Source: Streptomonospora nanhaiensis (lineage in GTDB: Bacteria > Actinomycetota > Actinomycetes > Streptosporangiales > Streptosporangiaceae). From it: a DNA stretch of 64,000 nucleotides. Positions 42,261 to 52,758 of this stretch are shown in pieces. How positions within the stretch are numbered: the stretch's first letter is position 1; each line of letters opens with the position of its first letter. Below the pieces are notes generated by a model that was not told where the DNA came from, made no database searches, and worked only from the letters and a program-made list of their open reading frames with translations. The stretch is from NCBI RefSeq assembly GCF_013410565.1, contig NZ_JACCFO010000001.1:4960001-5024000 (forward strand), given 5' to 3'. The position numbers and the translations under genes were made by a program.

Positions 42261-43072
42261 GTGGGCTCCTGGGTCGGTATCAGGGTGGGCGCCGGACCCG
42301 GGGGCGCCGGGACCGGCAGGGGCGAGGGGGCGACACGGGCGGTCGGCGCGGACGGGGAGCCGGGGTCGGGCGGTGTGCGGGCCGGGCGGCACGCGGTGCC
42401 CCTCTGCCGCACTGGTCGGGTGCGGGGCGGCCGCGGTTCCCGCGAATGCGGCGCCGGCGCGGTCGGGCCGGCCTCCGCCGCCTTGGCCGCCGCCGGCGGC
42501 GCGGCGGGCGGCGCGGCCGGTTCGGCGGCCTCGGGGCTCTCCGCCAGCCGCAGGGCGGTGATCAGATCCTCGCGGGCCCGCGCCACGCGGGAGCGCACGG
42601 TCCCCACCGGCACGCGGGTGATCTCGGCCGCCTCGGCGTAGGAGAACCCCTCGATCTGGGTGAGGACGAAGGCGGTGCGGCGGGGCTCGGCCAGGTGGCT
42701 GAGCAGGTTCAGCAGCGCGATCTCCTCCTCGAACCGGCCCTGCCCGGACTCGGTCCGGGACTGGGCCGCGTCCCAGTCCTCCACGCTGACCGTGGCCGGG
42801 CGGGAGGACGCGGCCCGGTACCGGTCGACGACCGTGTGCCGGGCGATGGACAGGATCCAGGAGCGCACCGAGGAGCGGGCGGCGAAGCGGGGCAGGCCGC
42901 GCAGGGCGCGGATCAGGGTCTCCTGGGTCAGCTCCTCGACCAGCATGGGATCCGACATCGACCCGATGAAGCGGGCGACGTCGGGCCGCAGCCGGCGCAC
43001 CAGCTGCTCGACGGCGCCGTCGCCGCCGTCCACCGCGTCCAGCGCCAGCCGGGTCAGTTCGGCGTCATCCAC
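42257..43072 (-). CDS. ECF-type RNA polymerase sigma factor with Pro-rich C-terminal extension
   Basis: An extracytoplasmic-function sigma factor. Region 2 reads DPMLVEELTQETLIRALRGLPRF then SVRSWILSIARHTVVDRYRA; region 4 reads LAEPRRTAFVLTQIEGFSYAEAAEI then VPVGTVRSRVARAREDL. These end near residue 180; the remaining about 90 residues are Pro/Ala/Arg-rich and have no sigma counterpart. The GTG at 43072 follows AGGAGG with a 9-base spacer; the GTG at 43096 would add eight residues. The stop overlaps the zinc ABC ATPase start (ATGA). A ZAS-type anti-sigma-like gene faces it across 73 bp. Confidence 0.9.
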   Translation of the reverse strand: MDDAELTRLALDAVDGGDGAVEQLVRRLRPDVARFIGSMSDPMLVEELTQETLIRALRGLPRFAARSSVRSWILSIARHTVVDRYRAASSRPATVSVEDWDAAQSRTESGQGRFEEEIALLNLLSHLAEPRRTAFVLTQIEGFSYAEAAEITRVPVGTVRSRVARAREDLITALRLAESPEAAEPAAPPAAPPAAAKAAEAGPTAPAPHSREPRPPRTRPVRQRGTACRPARTPPDPGSPSAPTARVAPSPLPVPAPPGPAPTLIPTQEPT

Positions 43073-43145
43073 GGACGGCCACCTCCTCGCCGGCACATCG
43101 GGACCAGGGGGTGGCGCCGACGGGGGAATGAGCCATTATGGACGG

Positions 43146-43331
43146 GTGAGCTGCGTGGAGTGCCGGACCGCGCTGTCCGCCGAACTGGACGGCGAGGCCG
43201 CTGATGCGGTCCCCGAGGAGGTCCGCCGCCACCTGCGCGACTGCGCGGCGTGCGGCTCCTGGCTCGCCGCGGCCCACCGGCTCCAGCGGCTTTTGCGCTC
43301 GGCCCGCCTGGCCGCCGACCGCGGCGAGTAG
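43146..43331 (+). CDS. Zinc-finger (ZAS, zf-HC2) anti-sigma-like protein
   Basis: A 61-residue soluble protein with the zf-HC2 motif: Cys3, Cys6, then His29-x3-Cys33-x2-Cys36, the ligands of zinc-containing anti-sigma factors. It lacks the transmembrane segment and effector domain of larger anti-sigmas, resembling the short actinobacterial ZAS proteins. It is divergent from the ECF sigma gene, not downstream of it, but the pairing is likely. The GTG gives the family N-terminus VSCVEC; an ATG at 43128 would add six residues. No good ribosome binding site is present, so a leaderless mRNA is possible. Confidence 0.85.
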   Translation: MSCVECRTALSAELDGEAADAVPEEVRRHLRDCAACGSWLAAAHRLQRLLRSARLAADRGE

Positions 43332-43753
43332 CCGGGCGCCGCGCACCCGCCACTCCGCCGCGCGGGCCCGCGCGGGTGCGGCCGCCGCGATCACCGGTAA
43401 GCGGTGCGGCCGCCGGGGCCCTGGCCCGCTCGGCCGCGGTCTGGCGCGGTCGAGGGCCGCCCGCCCGCCGAAACGGGGCGGGGCGGGCCGGGCCGCGTTC
43501 ACTGCGCGATGAGACGTCATGTGCCTTCCTCTGCGGTCGAGGACCGCCGCCGCGCCGCGCCGTGCGGACGGCGGCGGTGCGCCACTGCGGCGGCCGCGTT
43601 GCGGGCCGCCGACGGGCGCGACTGGCGCGGCGCGGTCGGGGGCGCTGGGCGCACCCCCGACCGCACCGGCACGGCCGAAGGGGGACGGCTCGACCCGGGC
43701 CCGCCGGGCGCGTGCGGGTGCGCCCGGCCGCGCGTGCGCGCGGAGGGAGGGGG
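43332..43753. other. Gene-free region between anti-sigma and membrane protein genes
   Basis: Open frames here have no recognisable domains. A minus-strand ATG at about 43518 has a fair GGAAGG in front, but its product is Arg/Pro-rich and runs into the antisense of the anti-sigma gene, so I do not call it. The stretch contains the hairpin at 43632-43664 and two direct copies of GTGCGGCCGCCG. Confidence 0.4.
43632..43664 (-). terminator. Hairpin after the minus-strand membrane protein gene
   Basis: GCGGTCGGGGG (43632-43642) and CCCCCGACCGC (43654-43664) pair perfectly around an 11-base loop, about 90 bases after the membrane protein stop. Confidence 0.65.
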
Positions 43754-44425
43754 TCAAGCGGGGGCGGGAGGCGGCGGGCCGCGCAGGACGACGGTGTGGC
43801 GCAGCAGGCCGGGCGCCACGGCCGGGCCGCCCACCGCCGAGACCGGGCGCGGCGGCGCGCAGGGGGCGGGGGACTCGCCGGCGCCGAGGGCGACGAGGGT
43901 GGAGAGCAGGGAGCGCACCAGGCCGGCGAGCCGGAAGGCCGCGGCCTCGCCCCGCCGCAGCCACCACGCGGTGGCCAGCGCGGCGGCCAGGTGGGCCAGC
44001 ACCATGCCGGCGCCGCCTTCGCCGTCGGCCGGGCCGAGTCCGCCCAGACCGCCCGGAACGCCGATGGCGCCGCCGAAGCAGCAGCCCTCGCAGGGGGCCT
44101 CGGCGCCGGCGGTGTGCGCGCGGTGGCCGGCCGGGTGGGCGGCGCCGGGCGGCCGGGCCAGGGTGAACAGCACGTGCAGGGCCGCCTGGCCCCACAGCAT
44201 CCAGCCGGACAGGGCCGCCAGCCCGCGCTCGCGGCGGGCGGCGGGCCACAGGGCGGCGAACACGAGCGCGCCGCCGCCCGCGAGGGCCGGCCACGGAAGG
44301 GCGTGGCCCGACGCCAGGCCGTGGCCGAGCGCCGACACGCCGACGCAGACCGCGGCGAAGACACCCACACGCGGCCATCGGGCGAAAGGCGGCGTTGACG
44401 CCGACATCTCGGACACTGGATCCAT
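43754..44425 (-). CDS. Hypothetical multi-pass membrane protein with Cys/His loop
   Basis: A 223-residue membrane protein with about five hydrophobic helices, starting VGVFAAVCVGVSALGHGLASG. The middle loop contains HPAGHRAHTAGAEAPCEGCCFGG, a Cys/His cluster that could bind metal; later helices include GMVLAHLAAALATAWWLRRGEA. Similar proteins occur beside copper-handling genes in actinomycetes as far as I recall. Its closeness to a zinc importer and zinc-finger protein is suggestive. The ATG at 44425 is chosen; an ATG at 44407 is an alternative. The ribosome binding site is weak. Confidence 0.65.
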   Translation of the reverse strand: MDPVSEMSASTPPFARWPRVGVFAAVCVGVSALGHGLASGHALPWPALAGGGALVFAALWPAARRERGLAALSGWMLWGQAALHVLFTLARPPGAAHPAGHRAHTAGAEAPCEGCCFGGAIGVPGGLGGLGPADGEGGAGMVLAHLAAALATAWWLRRGEAAAFRLAGLVRSLLSTLVALGAGESPAPCAPPRPVSAVGGPAVAPGLLRHTVVLRGPPPPAPA

Positions 44426-45122
44426 TCTCGCATTGCGCTCGCCTTTTCCGCTGTGACGTTCACCGTCATTCCACGGCGAAGGATAAACGCCGAGGTCGGC
44501 GCTTTGATCATTTTTTGATTCGTGCAACGTTCAATTAACATCCGCCAAATCGCGGGTGCCGCGGCAAAAACGATCATGGACGGCACGGGGTGGATCCCGT
44601 TTCGGTCGGGAGGGAAAGGCGAATTCGGTGGTGAACCGGTTAAGGCCATCCGCGCGGCGCGTTGGCGGTACGGCGGGCGCGGGGCGCAGGCCCGTGCGAG
44701 GCGGCCGGAGCCGCCGGAGCGGGCGCGGAGGGCGAGGGCGGTCCCCGGGGATTCGGCCGGAATCCGGCGGCGACGGCCGGGCGGCGCCGGAGGCGGCGCT
44801 GAGGGGAGCGGTTTCGGGCCGCCGGAAAAGGCGGCCGCCGAAAGCGCCCCGGCGGCGCGGCGCCCCGCCGGGCGGGCGGGGTGAAGCGCCGGGGCGGTCC
44901 GCCGGAGCGAAAGGGGCGGTCCGCCGGAAAACGCGGCGGCGGCCCCGCGGGCGGTCCCCTTTTTCCGCGAGCCCCTCCCGCTCGCCGGCGCGCCCCGCCG
45001 GGTGTCCGCGGTATCGCGGCGGGCCGGCCGCCCGCGTCCCGGCGCGGCCCGGACCGGGCGGGCGCCGGGGACGGCGACCGCGCCGGACGCGCTGTCCAAA
45101 CCGGGCATAACGTGGCATCATC
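44426..45122. other. 700-bp gene-free region: AT-rich island, LacI-like half-operator, tandem repeats
   Basis: The first 150 bases are strikingly AT-rich for this genome (for example TTTTTTGATT and TTCAATTAACAT near 44507-44541) and probably hold the promoter of the membrane protein gene. TGAACCGGTTAAG at 44632-44644 is identical to the core of the sugar-operon operator at 61581-61598. The rest is extremely GC-rich with repeated GCCGGA units. No coding frame with plausible product was found. Confidence 0.55.
44891..44928. repeat. Tandem direct repeat of 16 bp
   Basis: GGGGCGGTCCGCCGGA occurs at 44891-44906 and again at 44913-44928, separated by GCGAAA. Each unit contains a small inverted repeat (GGCGG/CCGCC-like). 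It lies in the gene-free region before the AraC gene. Confidence 0.6.
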
Positions 45123-45578
<456 letters not shown>

Positions 45579-45583
45579 CGGCC

Positions 45584-45994
45584 ATGGACATCACCATCCA
45601 CACCACCTTCCTGCCGCACGACGACCCCGACGCGTCGGTGGCCTTCTACCGCGACGTCCTCGGCTTCGAGGTGCGCAGCGACGTCGGCAGCGGCACGATG
45701 CGCTGGATCACGGTGGGCCCGCCCAACCAGCCCGACACCCGTATCCTCCTGGCGCCGCCGGCCGCCGACCCCGGTATCACCGACGAGGAGCGCCGCCTCA
45801 TCGCCGAGATGATGGCCAAGGGCACCTACGGCTGGATCGTGCTGGCCACCACGGACGTCGACGCCACCTTCGAGCGGGTCGTGGCCCACGACGTCGAGGT
45901 CGTCCAGGAACCCACCGACCAGCCCTTCGGCGTCCGCGACTGCGCCTTCCGCGACCCCGCGGGCAACATGGTCCGCATCCAGCAGCAGCTCTGA
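45584..45994 (+). CDS. VOC family protein (glyoxalase-like)
   Basis: A 136-residue VOC protein: FLPHDDPDASVAFYRDVLGFEVRSD, WITVGPPNQPDTRILLAPP, GWIVLATTDVDATFERVVA and a C-terminal DCAFRDPAGNMVRIQQQ with the common D-P-x-G-N motif. It follows the AraC gene after five bases. The pairing of a small AraC regulator with a VOC protein is common in actinomycetes; a role in binding or breaking a small toxic molecule is inferred. Confidence 0.9.
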   Translation: MDITIHTTFLPHDDPDASVAFYRDVLGFEVRSDVGSGTMRWITVGPPNQPDTRILLAPPAADPGITDEERRLIAEMMAKGTYGWIVLATTDVDATFERVVAHDVEVVQEPTDQPFGVRDCAFRDPAGNMVRIQQQL

Positions 45995-46164
45995 GCGGGC
46001 CGGTCGGCGCTGCCGCCGCCGCACGGCCGCGCCGCGACGCCGCCGGCCCCCCGTTTTCCACAGCCCGCCACGAGCGGCCGCACCCGCGTGCGAACCCGGC
46101 CTACCGTGGGCCGCGGGAAGGTCCGACGGCCCGTTCCCGGCCCAGCCCGACAGATGGAGACACC

Positions 46165-48552
<2,388 letters not shown>

Positions 48553-48668
48553 CCCCCGTCCGCGCGGGCGGGGCCGGGTCCACGCGCGTCCCCGGCCCTC
48601 CGCCCGCGAGGGGGCCGCGCCCTCGGCCCGCATCGGCCGTGCGGCGGGCCTCCGGGTGCTCTGCCGAT

Positions 48669-48697
48669 TTGCCTTGGCGGCCATAGGCGACTAACGT
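48669..48697 (+). promoter_or_regulatory. Promoter of the HelD-type gene
   Basis: TTGCCT (48669-48674) and TAACGT (48692-48697) are separated by exactly 17 bases, a good actinobacterial housekeeping promoter. Transcription would start near 48704, giving a leader of about 130 bases. Just at the start lies CTTGCTTGGCGGCAAC, an imperfect inverted repeat that should be compared with the rifamycin-associated element found before helR genes. Confidence 0.6.
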
Positions 48698-48831
48698 CTT
48701 TGGCTCTTGCTTGGCGGCAACTCTTTTTCCTGTGCGCTGAGGATCGCGACGCACCGGGGGCTTTCCGGGGCGGGACCCGCGCTGCCGCCCGTTACCCCCG
48801 TGTCCCGCCTACCGCCGAGGCTGCCCTCATC

Positions 48832-51012
48832 ATGGCCGAAACCGTGCCCGATTCCGTCGCCGACCCCGAAATCCGCTCCGAACGCGCGTTCCTCGCCGAA
48901 GCCCGCGCCGCGCTGGCGCGCATGCACGAGGACGTCGTCACCACCGAGTCCGTCCAGGACAGCGCCGAGGACGCCGACTACACCCTGATCAACCGGATCC
49001 TGGACATGGACCGCAAGCGGCGCGCCGCCGCCCTCGTGGACCTGCCCGACGTCCCGCTGTTCTTCGGCCGGCTGGAGTACCCGCCGGGAACCGTCTACGA
49101 GGACGAGCCGGGCGCCCCCTCCGGCGGCGGCCCCACCGGCCCCGCAGCCCACACCCGCACCCCCCACGCCGACCGGGTCTACATCGGGCGCCGGCACGTG
49201 CACGACGGCCTGGGCGACCCCCTCGTCATCGACTGGCGCGCGCCGATCTCCGCCGCCTTCTACCGCGCCAGCGCCACCGACCCCCAGGGGGTGCTGCGCC
49301 GCCGCCGCTACGGGTTCTCCGACACCGCAGAGCTGACCGCCTACGAGGACGAGCCGCTCGCCGCCGCACCCCGCCCCGACGACCGCCCCGGCGCGAAGAC
49401 CCTGGCCGACCGGCTGCTGCACGCCGAGATCGAGCGGCCCCGCACCGGCCCCATGCGCGACATCGTCGCCACCATCCAGCCCGAGCAGGACGACCTCGTC
49501 CGCGCCCCGCTGCGCCCCACCATCTGCGTCCAGGGCGCGCCGGGCACCGGCAAGACCGCCGTCGGCCTGCACCGCATCGCCTACCTCCTCTACACCGAGC
49601 GCGACCGGCTGCGCCGCGACGGCGGCGTGGCCATCATCGGCCCCAACCGCTCCTTCCTCTCCTACATCCGCCGCGTGCTTCCCGCGCTCGGCGAGGTCGG
49701 CGTCCGCCAGACCACGATCGAGGAACTGGCGGCCCGCGTCCCCGTCCGCCGCGCCGAGGACCCCGAGGCCGAACGCGTCAAGGGCGACGCCCGCATGGCC
49801 GAGGTCATCCGCCGCGACCTGTGGAGCCTGCCCACCCCGCCCGAGGACACCCTCGTGGTCGAGCGGGGCTCGCGCCGCTGGCGCATCCCCGCCCACGAAC
49901 TCGCCGAGGTGCTCGACGAGCTGCGCACCCGGGACATGGCCTACGGCGCCGGCCCCAACCTGCTGCTGCACCGGATCGCCCACCTGCTCATGCGGCGGAT
50001 CGAGAACTCGGGGGAGTCCGTCGACTCCGGCACGCTGAGCGCGCTGCGCCGCAACCGCACCGTCAGCGCGGCCGTCCGCGCCATGTGGCCCAAGGCCGAG
50101 CCGGTGCGCCTCGTCCTGGGCCTGCTCACCGACCCCGACCGCCTCGCCCGTGCGGCCGAGGGCCTCCTGACCCCCGAGGAGCAGCGCCGCGTCCTGCTGC
50201 CCGGCCGCCCGCGCGGCCCCAAGTCGGCCAGGTGGTCGGTCGCCGACCTCGCCCTTATCGACGAGGCGGCCGGCCTCATCGAGCGCCCCGACACCCTGGG
50301 CCACATCGTGGTGGACGAGGCCCAGGACCTCAGCCCGATGCAGTGCCGGGTCATCGCGCGGCGCTGCGCGCGCGGCTCGCTCACCGTGCTCGGCGACATC
50401 GCCCAGGGCACCAGCCCTTCGGCCGTGGACCGGTGGGAGAGGCTGCTCGCCCACCTCGGCCAGCCCGACGCGCACCTGGCCGTGCTCGACCGGGGCTTCC
50501 GGGTGCCCGCCCAGATCATCGACTTCGCCGCCCGGCTGCTGCCCGAGATCGCGCCCGGCCTGGGCCGGCCGACCGGCGTGCGCCAGGGCGCGGGATCGCT
50601 GCGGGTCACCGCCGCGCCTGCGGCGCAGCGGGCCGGCGCCGTGGTGGCGGCCTGCCGCGCCGCGCTCGCCGGTGAGGGCTCGGTCGGGGTGATCACCGCC
50701 GAGGCCGACGCCGCCGGGCTCGCCGCCCGGCTGCGCGCCGAAGGGCTGGAGACCGCCCTGGTCGGCGAGACCGAGGACGCGCTGGAGGCGGCCCGGCTGG
50801 TGTGCGTGCCCGCCACCCTCGCCAAGGGGCTGGAGTTCGACGCGGTGGTGGTGGACGAACCGGCCCGCATCGCGGCGGCCGAGGCGCGCGGTCTCAACCG
50901 GCTCTACGTGGTGCTGACCCGCGCCGTGACCAGCCTGCACGTCGTGCACAGCGAGCCGCTGCCCCCAGCGCTGGCCGCTTACGCCGAGGAAACGCCGGGG
51001 TCGGCAGGCTGA
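48832..51012 (+). CDS. HelD/HelR-type RNA polymerase recycling helicase
   Basis: A UvrD/Rep-like ATPase of the HelD family, 726 residues, which in actinomycetes binds RNA polymerase, removes stalled complexes, and in the HelR branch displaces rifamycins. The N-terminal coiled region (EIRSERAFLAEARAALARMHEDV) is the secondary-channel arm. Walker A is GAPGTGKTAVGLHRIAYLLY (about 235), Walker B HIVVDEAQDLSPMQ (about 493), and the helicase motif VI region GLNRLYVVLTRAVTSLHV. The 'PLVIDWRAPISAAFYRA' segment is HelD-specific. The ATG at 48832 follows GAGG. Whether it is HelD or HelR in function cannot be settled by eye. Confidence 0.92.
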   Translation: MAETVPDSVADPEIRSERAFLAEARAALARMHEDVVTTESVQDSAEDADYTLINRILDMDRKRRAAALVDLPDVPLFFGRLEYPPGTVYEDEPGAPSGGGPTGPAAHTRTPHADRVYIGRRHVHDGLGDPLVIDWRAPISAAFYRASATDPQGVLRRRRYGFSDTAELTAYEDEPLAAAPRPDDRPGAKTLADRLLHAEIERPRTGPMRDIVATIQPEQDDLVRAPLRPTICVQGAPGTGKTAVGLHRIAYLLYTERDRLRRDGGVAIIGPNRSFLSYIRRVLPALGEVGVRQTTIEELAARVPVRRAEDPEAERVKGDARMAEVIRRDLWSLPTPPEDTLVVERGSRRWRIPAHELAEVLDELRTRDMAYGAGPNLLLHRIAHLLMRRIENSGESVDSGTLSALRRNRTVSAAVRAMWPKAEPVRLVLGLLTDPDRLARAAEGLLTPEEQRRVLLPGRPRGPKSARWSVADLALIDEAAGLIERPDTLGHIVVDEAQDLSPMQCRVIARRCARGSLTVLGDIAQGTSPSAVDRWERLLAHLGQPDAHLAVLDRGFRVPAQIIDFAARLLPEIAPGLGRPTGVRQGAGSLRVTAAPAAQRAGAVVAACRAALAGEGSVGVITAEADAAGLAARLRAEGLETALVGETEDALEAARLVCVPATLAKGLEFDAVVVDEPARIAAAEARGLNRLYVVLTRAVTSLHVVHSEPLPPALAAYAEETPGSAG

Positions 51013-51062
51013 CCCGGAGCCGTCCGCGCCGCCGCACGGGCGCGGGCGGCCGACCAAGGGGT

Positions 51063-51092
51063 GCGGCGGCCGGGGGGTGACCCGGCCGCCGC
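51063..51092 (+). terminator. Hairpin after the HelD-type gene
   Basis: GCGGCGGCCGGG (51063-51074) and CCCGGCCGCCGC (51081-51092) pair perfectly around a 6-base loop, 50 bases after the stop. Confidence 0.75.
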
Positions 51093-51152
51093 GGCGCCCG
51101 GCCCGCCGCCCCGGCCCCGCTTCCGCGATCGACGCCACACGGAAGGACACGC

Positions 51153-52700
51153 ATGCCCAAGACCCGAGGCCGCCACCGGCTGGTGGGGCTGGTCCTGGTG
51201 CCGGCCCTGGTTTTGGGCTGCGCCGCCGCCGGAGGCGCCGCGGCCGCCGACCAGGCCGCCGCCGGGGGAGGGGACGCGCGGGCACGCGGGCCGCAGCGCC
51301 CCGTCGAGGGCTCCGTCGAGGTCGGCGGCACCGAGCGCGCCTACACGGGCGAACTCCCGCGCGGACGGTCGGTGCCGGTCGTCATCGCGCTGCACGGCAA
51401 GGGCTCCTCGCCCCGGGACATGGCCGAGACCACGGGGCTGACGGAGGCCGCGGCCGAGGAGGGGCTGGGCGTGGTCTACCCCGCCGGACTGCACTCCGGG
51501 TGGGGCGACCACCGGGAGCCCACCGCCCTGCGCCCCGACCCCGACGCCGACATGGACTTCCTGCGCGCCCTGGTGGCCGAACTGGTCGAGGAGCACCGGG
51601 CCGACCCCGACCGGGTCTACATCGCCGGGCAGTCCAACGGGGCCAACATGGCGCTGCGCGCCGCCGCCGAGGAGCCCGGCCTGTTCGCGGCGGCCGCCTC
51701 GGTCGCCGGCCAGTTGGGCGCCGCTCCCGAGCCGCAGCGCCCCCAAGGCGCGGTGCCGATCGAGGACATCGTCGGCCCCGCCTACGTGGTCGCCGACCCC
51801 CAGGACGCCGGCTCCGGCTACCCCCCGCCCGAACCGGTCGCGCCCACGGTCACCCTGGCCGACGTCGGCGGCATGGAGGCCGTCAAGGAGCGCCTGCACG
51901 CCGCGTTCCTGGCGCCCATGCGCAACCCCGAACTCCAGCGCCTCTACGGCAAGAGCCTGCGCGGCGGCCTGCTCCTCTACGGCCCGCCCGGCTGCGGCAA
52001 GACCTTCATCGCCCGCGCGCTGGCCGGGGAGCTGGGCGCCGACTTCCTCTCCGTCGGCATCACCGACGTCCTGGACATGTACCTCGGCCAGTCCGAGCGC
52101 AACATCGGCTTCGTCTTCGCCCAGGCCCGCCGCAGGGCGCCCTGCGTGGTGTTCTTCGACGAGATCGACGCCATCGGCCGCCGCCGCGACCATCAGTCCG
52201 GCGGCGGGGCCTCCGTCGTCCACCAGCTCCTGCTGGAACTCGACAGCGTCAACGCCGACAACGAGGGCGTGTTCGTCCTGGCCGCCACCAACCAGCCCTG
52301 GGAGGTCGACTCCGCGCTGCGCCGCCCCGGCCGGTTCGACCGCACCGTGCTGGTGGTGCCGCCCGACGCCTCGGCCCGTGAGGCGATCCTGCGCTACCAC
52401 CTGCGTGACCGCCCCATCGAGAACATCGAGATCGACACCCTGGTCCGGCGCACCGAGGGCTTCTCCGGCGCCGACCTGGCCCACCTGTGCGACTCCGCCG
52501 CCGAGCGGGCCCTGCTCGACTCCGCCGCCAGCGGCGAGGTCCGCCTCATCCAGATGCCCGACTTCGAGGCCGCCCTCAGCGACATCCGCCCCTCCACGGA
52601 GACCTGGCTGGAGACCGCGCGCGGCGTGGCGATGTTCGGCAACCAGGCCGGCGCCTACGACGAACTGGTGGAGTACCTCAACGGGCGGACGGCGCGGTGA
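51153..52700 (+). CDS. Chimera: truncated secreted esterase (LpqC/PHB-depolymerase type) fused to an AAA+ ATPase
   Basis: One 515-residue frame joins two unrelated proteins. Residues 1-190 are a secreted alpha/beta-hydrolase: signal peptide GLVLVPALVLGCAAAGG, oxyanion region VVIALHGKGSSP, and nucleophile elbow YIAGQSNGANMALRA; the sequence stops after SVAGQL, without the catalytic Asp and His. Residues 230-515 are an AAA+ module of CDC48/FtsH type: TLADVGGMEAVKERL, Walker A GPPGCGKT (about 277), Walker B VVFFDEID (about 332), arginine fingers RRPGRFDR. A secreted AAA+ makes no sense; an internal GTG at 51753 (AAGG upstream) may give the ATPase alone. GGAAGGA precedes the outer ATG. Two TPR genes follow. 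Confidence 0.82.
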   Translation: MPKTRGRHRLVGLVLVPALVLGCAAAGGAAAADQAAAGGGDARARGPQRPVEGSVEVGGTERAYTGELPRGRSVPVVIALHGKGSSPRDMAETTGLTEAAAEEGLGVVYPAGLHSGWGDHREPTALRPDPDADMDFLRALVAELVEEHRADPDRVYIAGQSNGANMALRAAAEEPGLFAAAASVAGQLGAAPEPQRPQGAVPIEDIVGPAYVVADPQDAGSGYPPPEPVAPTVTLADVGGMEAVKERLHAAFLAPMRNPELQRLYGKSLRGGLLLYGPPGCGKTFIARALAGELGADFLSVGITDVLDMYLGQSERNIGFVFAQARRRAPCVVFFDEIDAIGRRRDHQSGGGASVVHQLLLELDSVNADNEGVFVLAATNQPWEVDSALRRPGRFDRTVLVVPPDASAREAILRYHLRDRPIENIEIDTLVRRTEGFSGADLAHLCDSAAERALLDSAASGEVRLIQMPDFEAALSDIRPSTETWLETARGVAMFGNQAGAYDELVEYLNGRTAR

Positions 52701-52758
52701 CCGAGGACCGCACGACGCCGCCGCCGACCTGGCCGAGCGCGCCAAGGCGCTGGCGGCG

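Noticed and set aside
42241-42300. Zur-type operator before the zinc ABC genes
   Set aside because: No AT-rich TGAAAATGATTTTCA-like palindrome is present there; the genes are coupled to the sigma gene instead.
43332-43518. Minus-strand ATG at about 43518 with GGAAGG upstream
   Set aside because: The product is Arg/Pro/Ala-rich and continues antisense through the anti-sigma gene.
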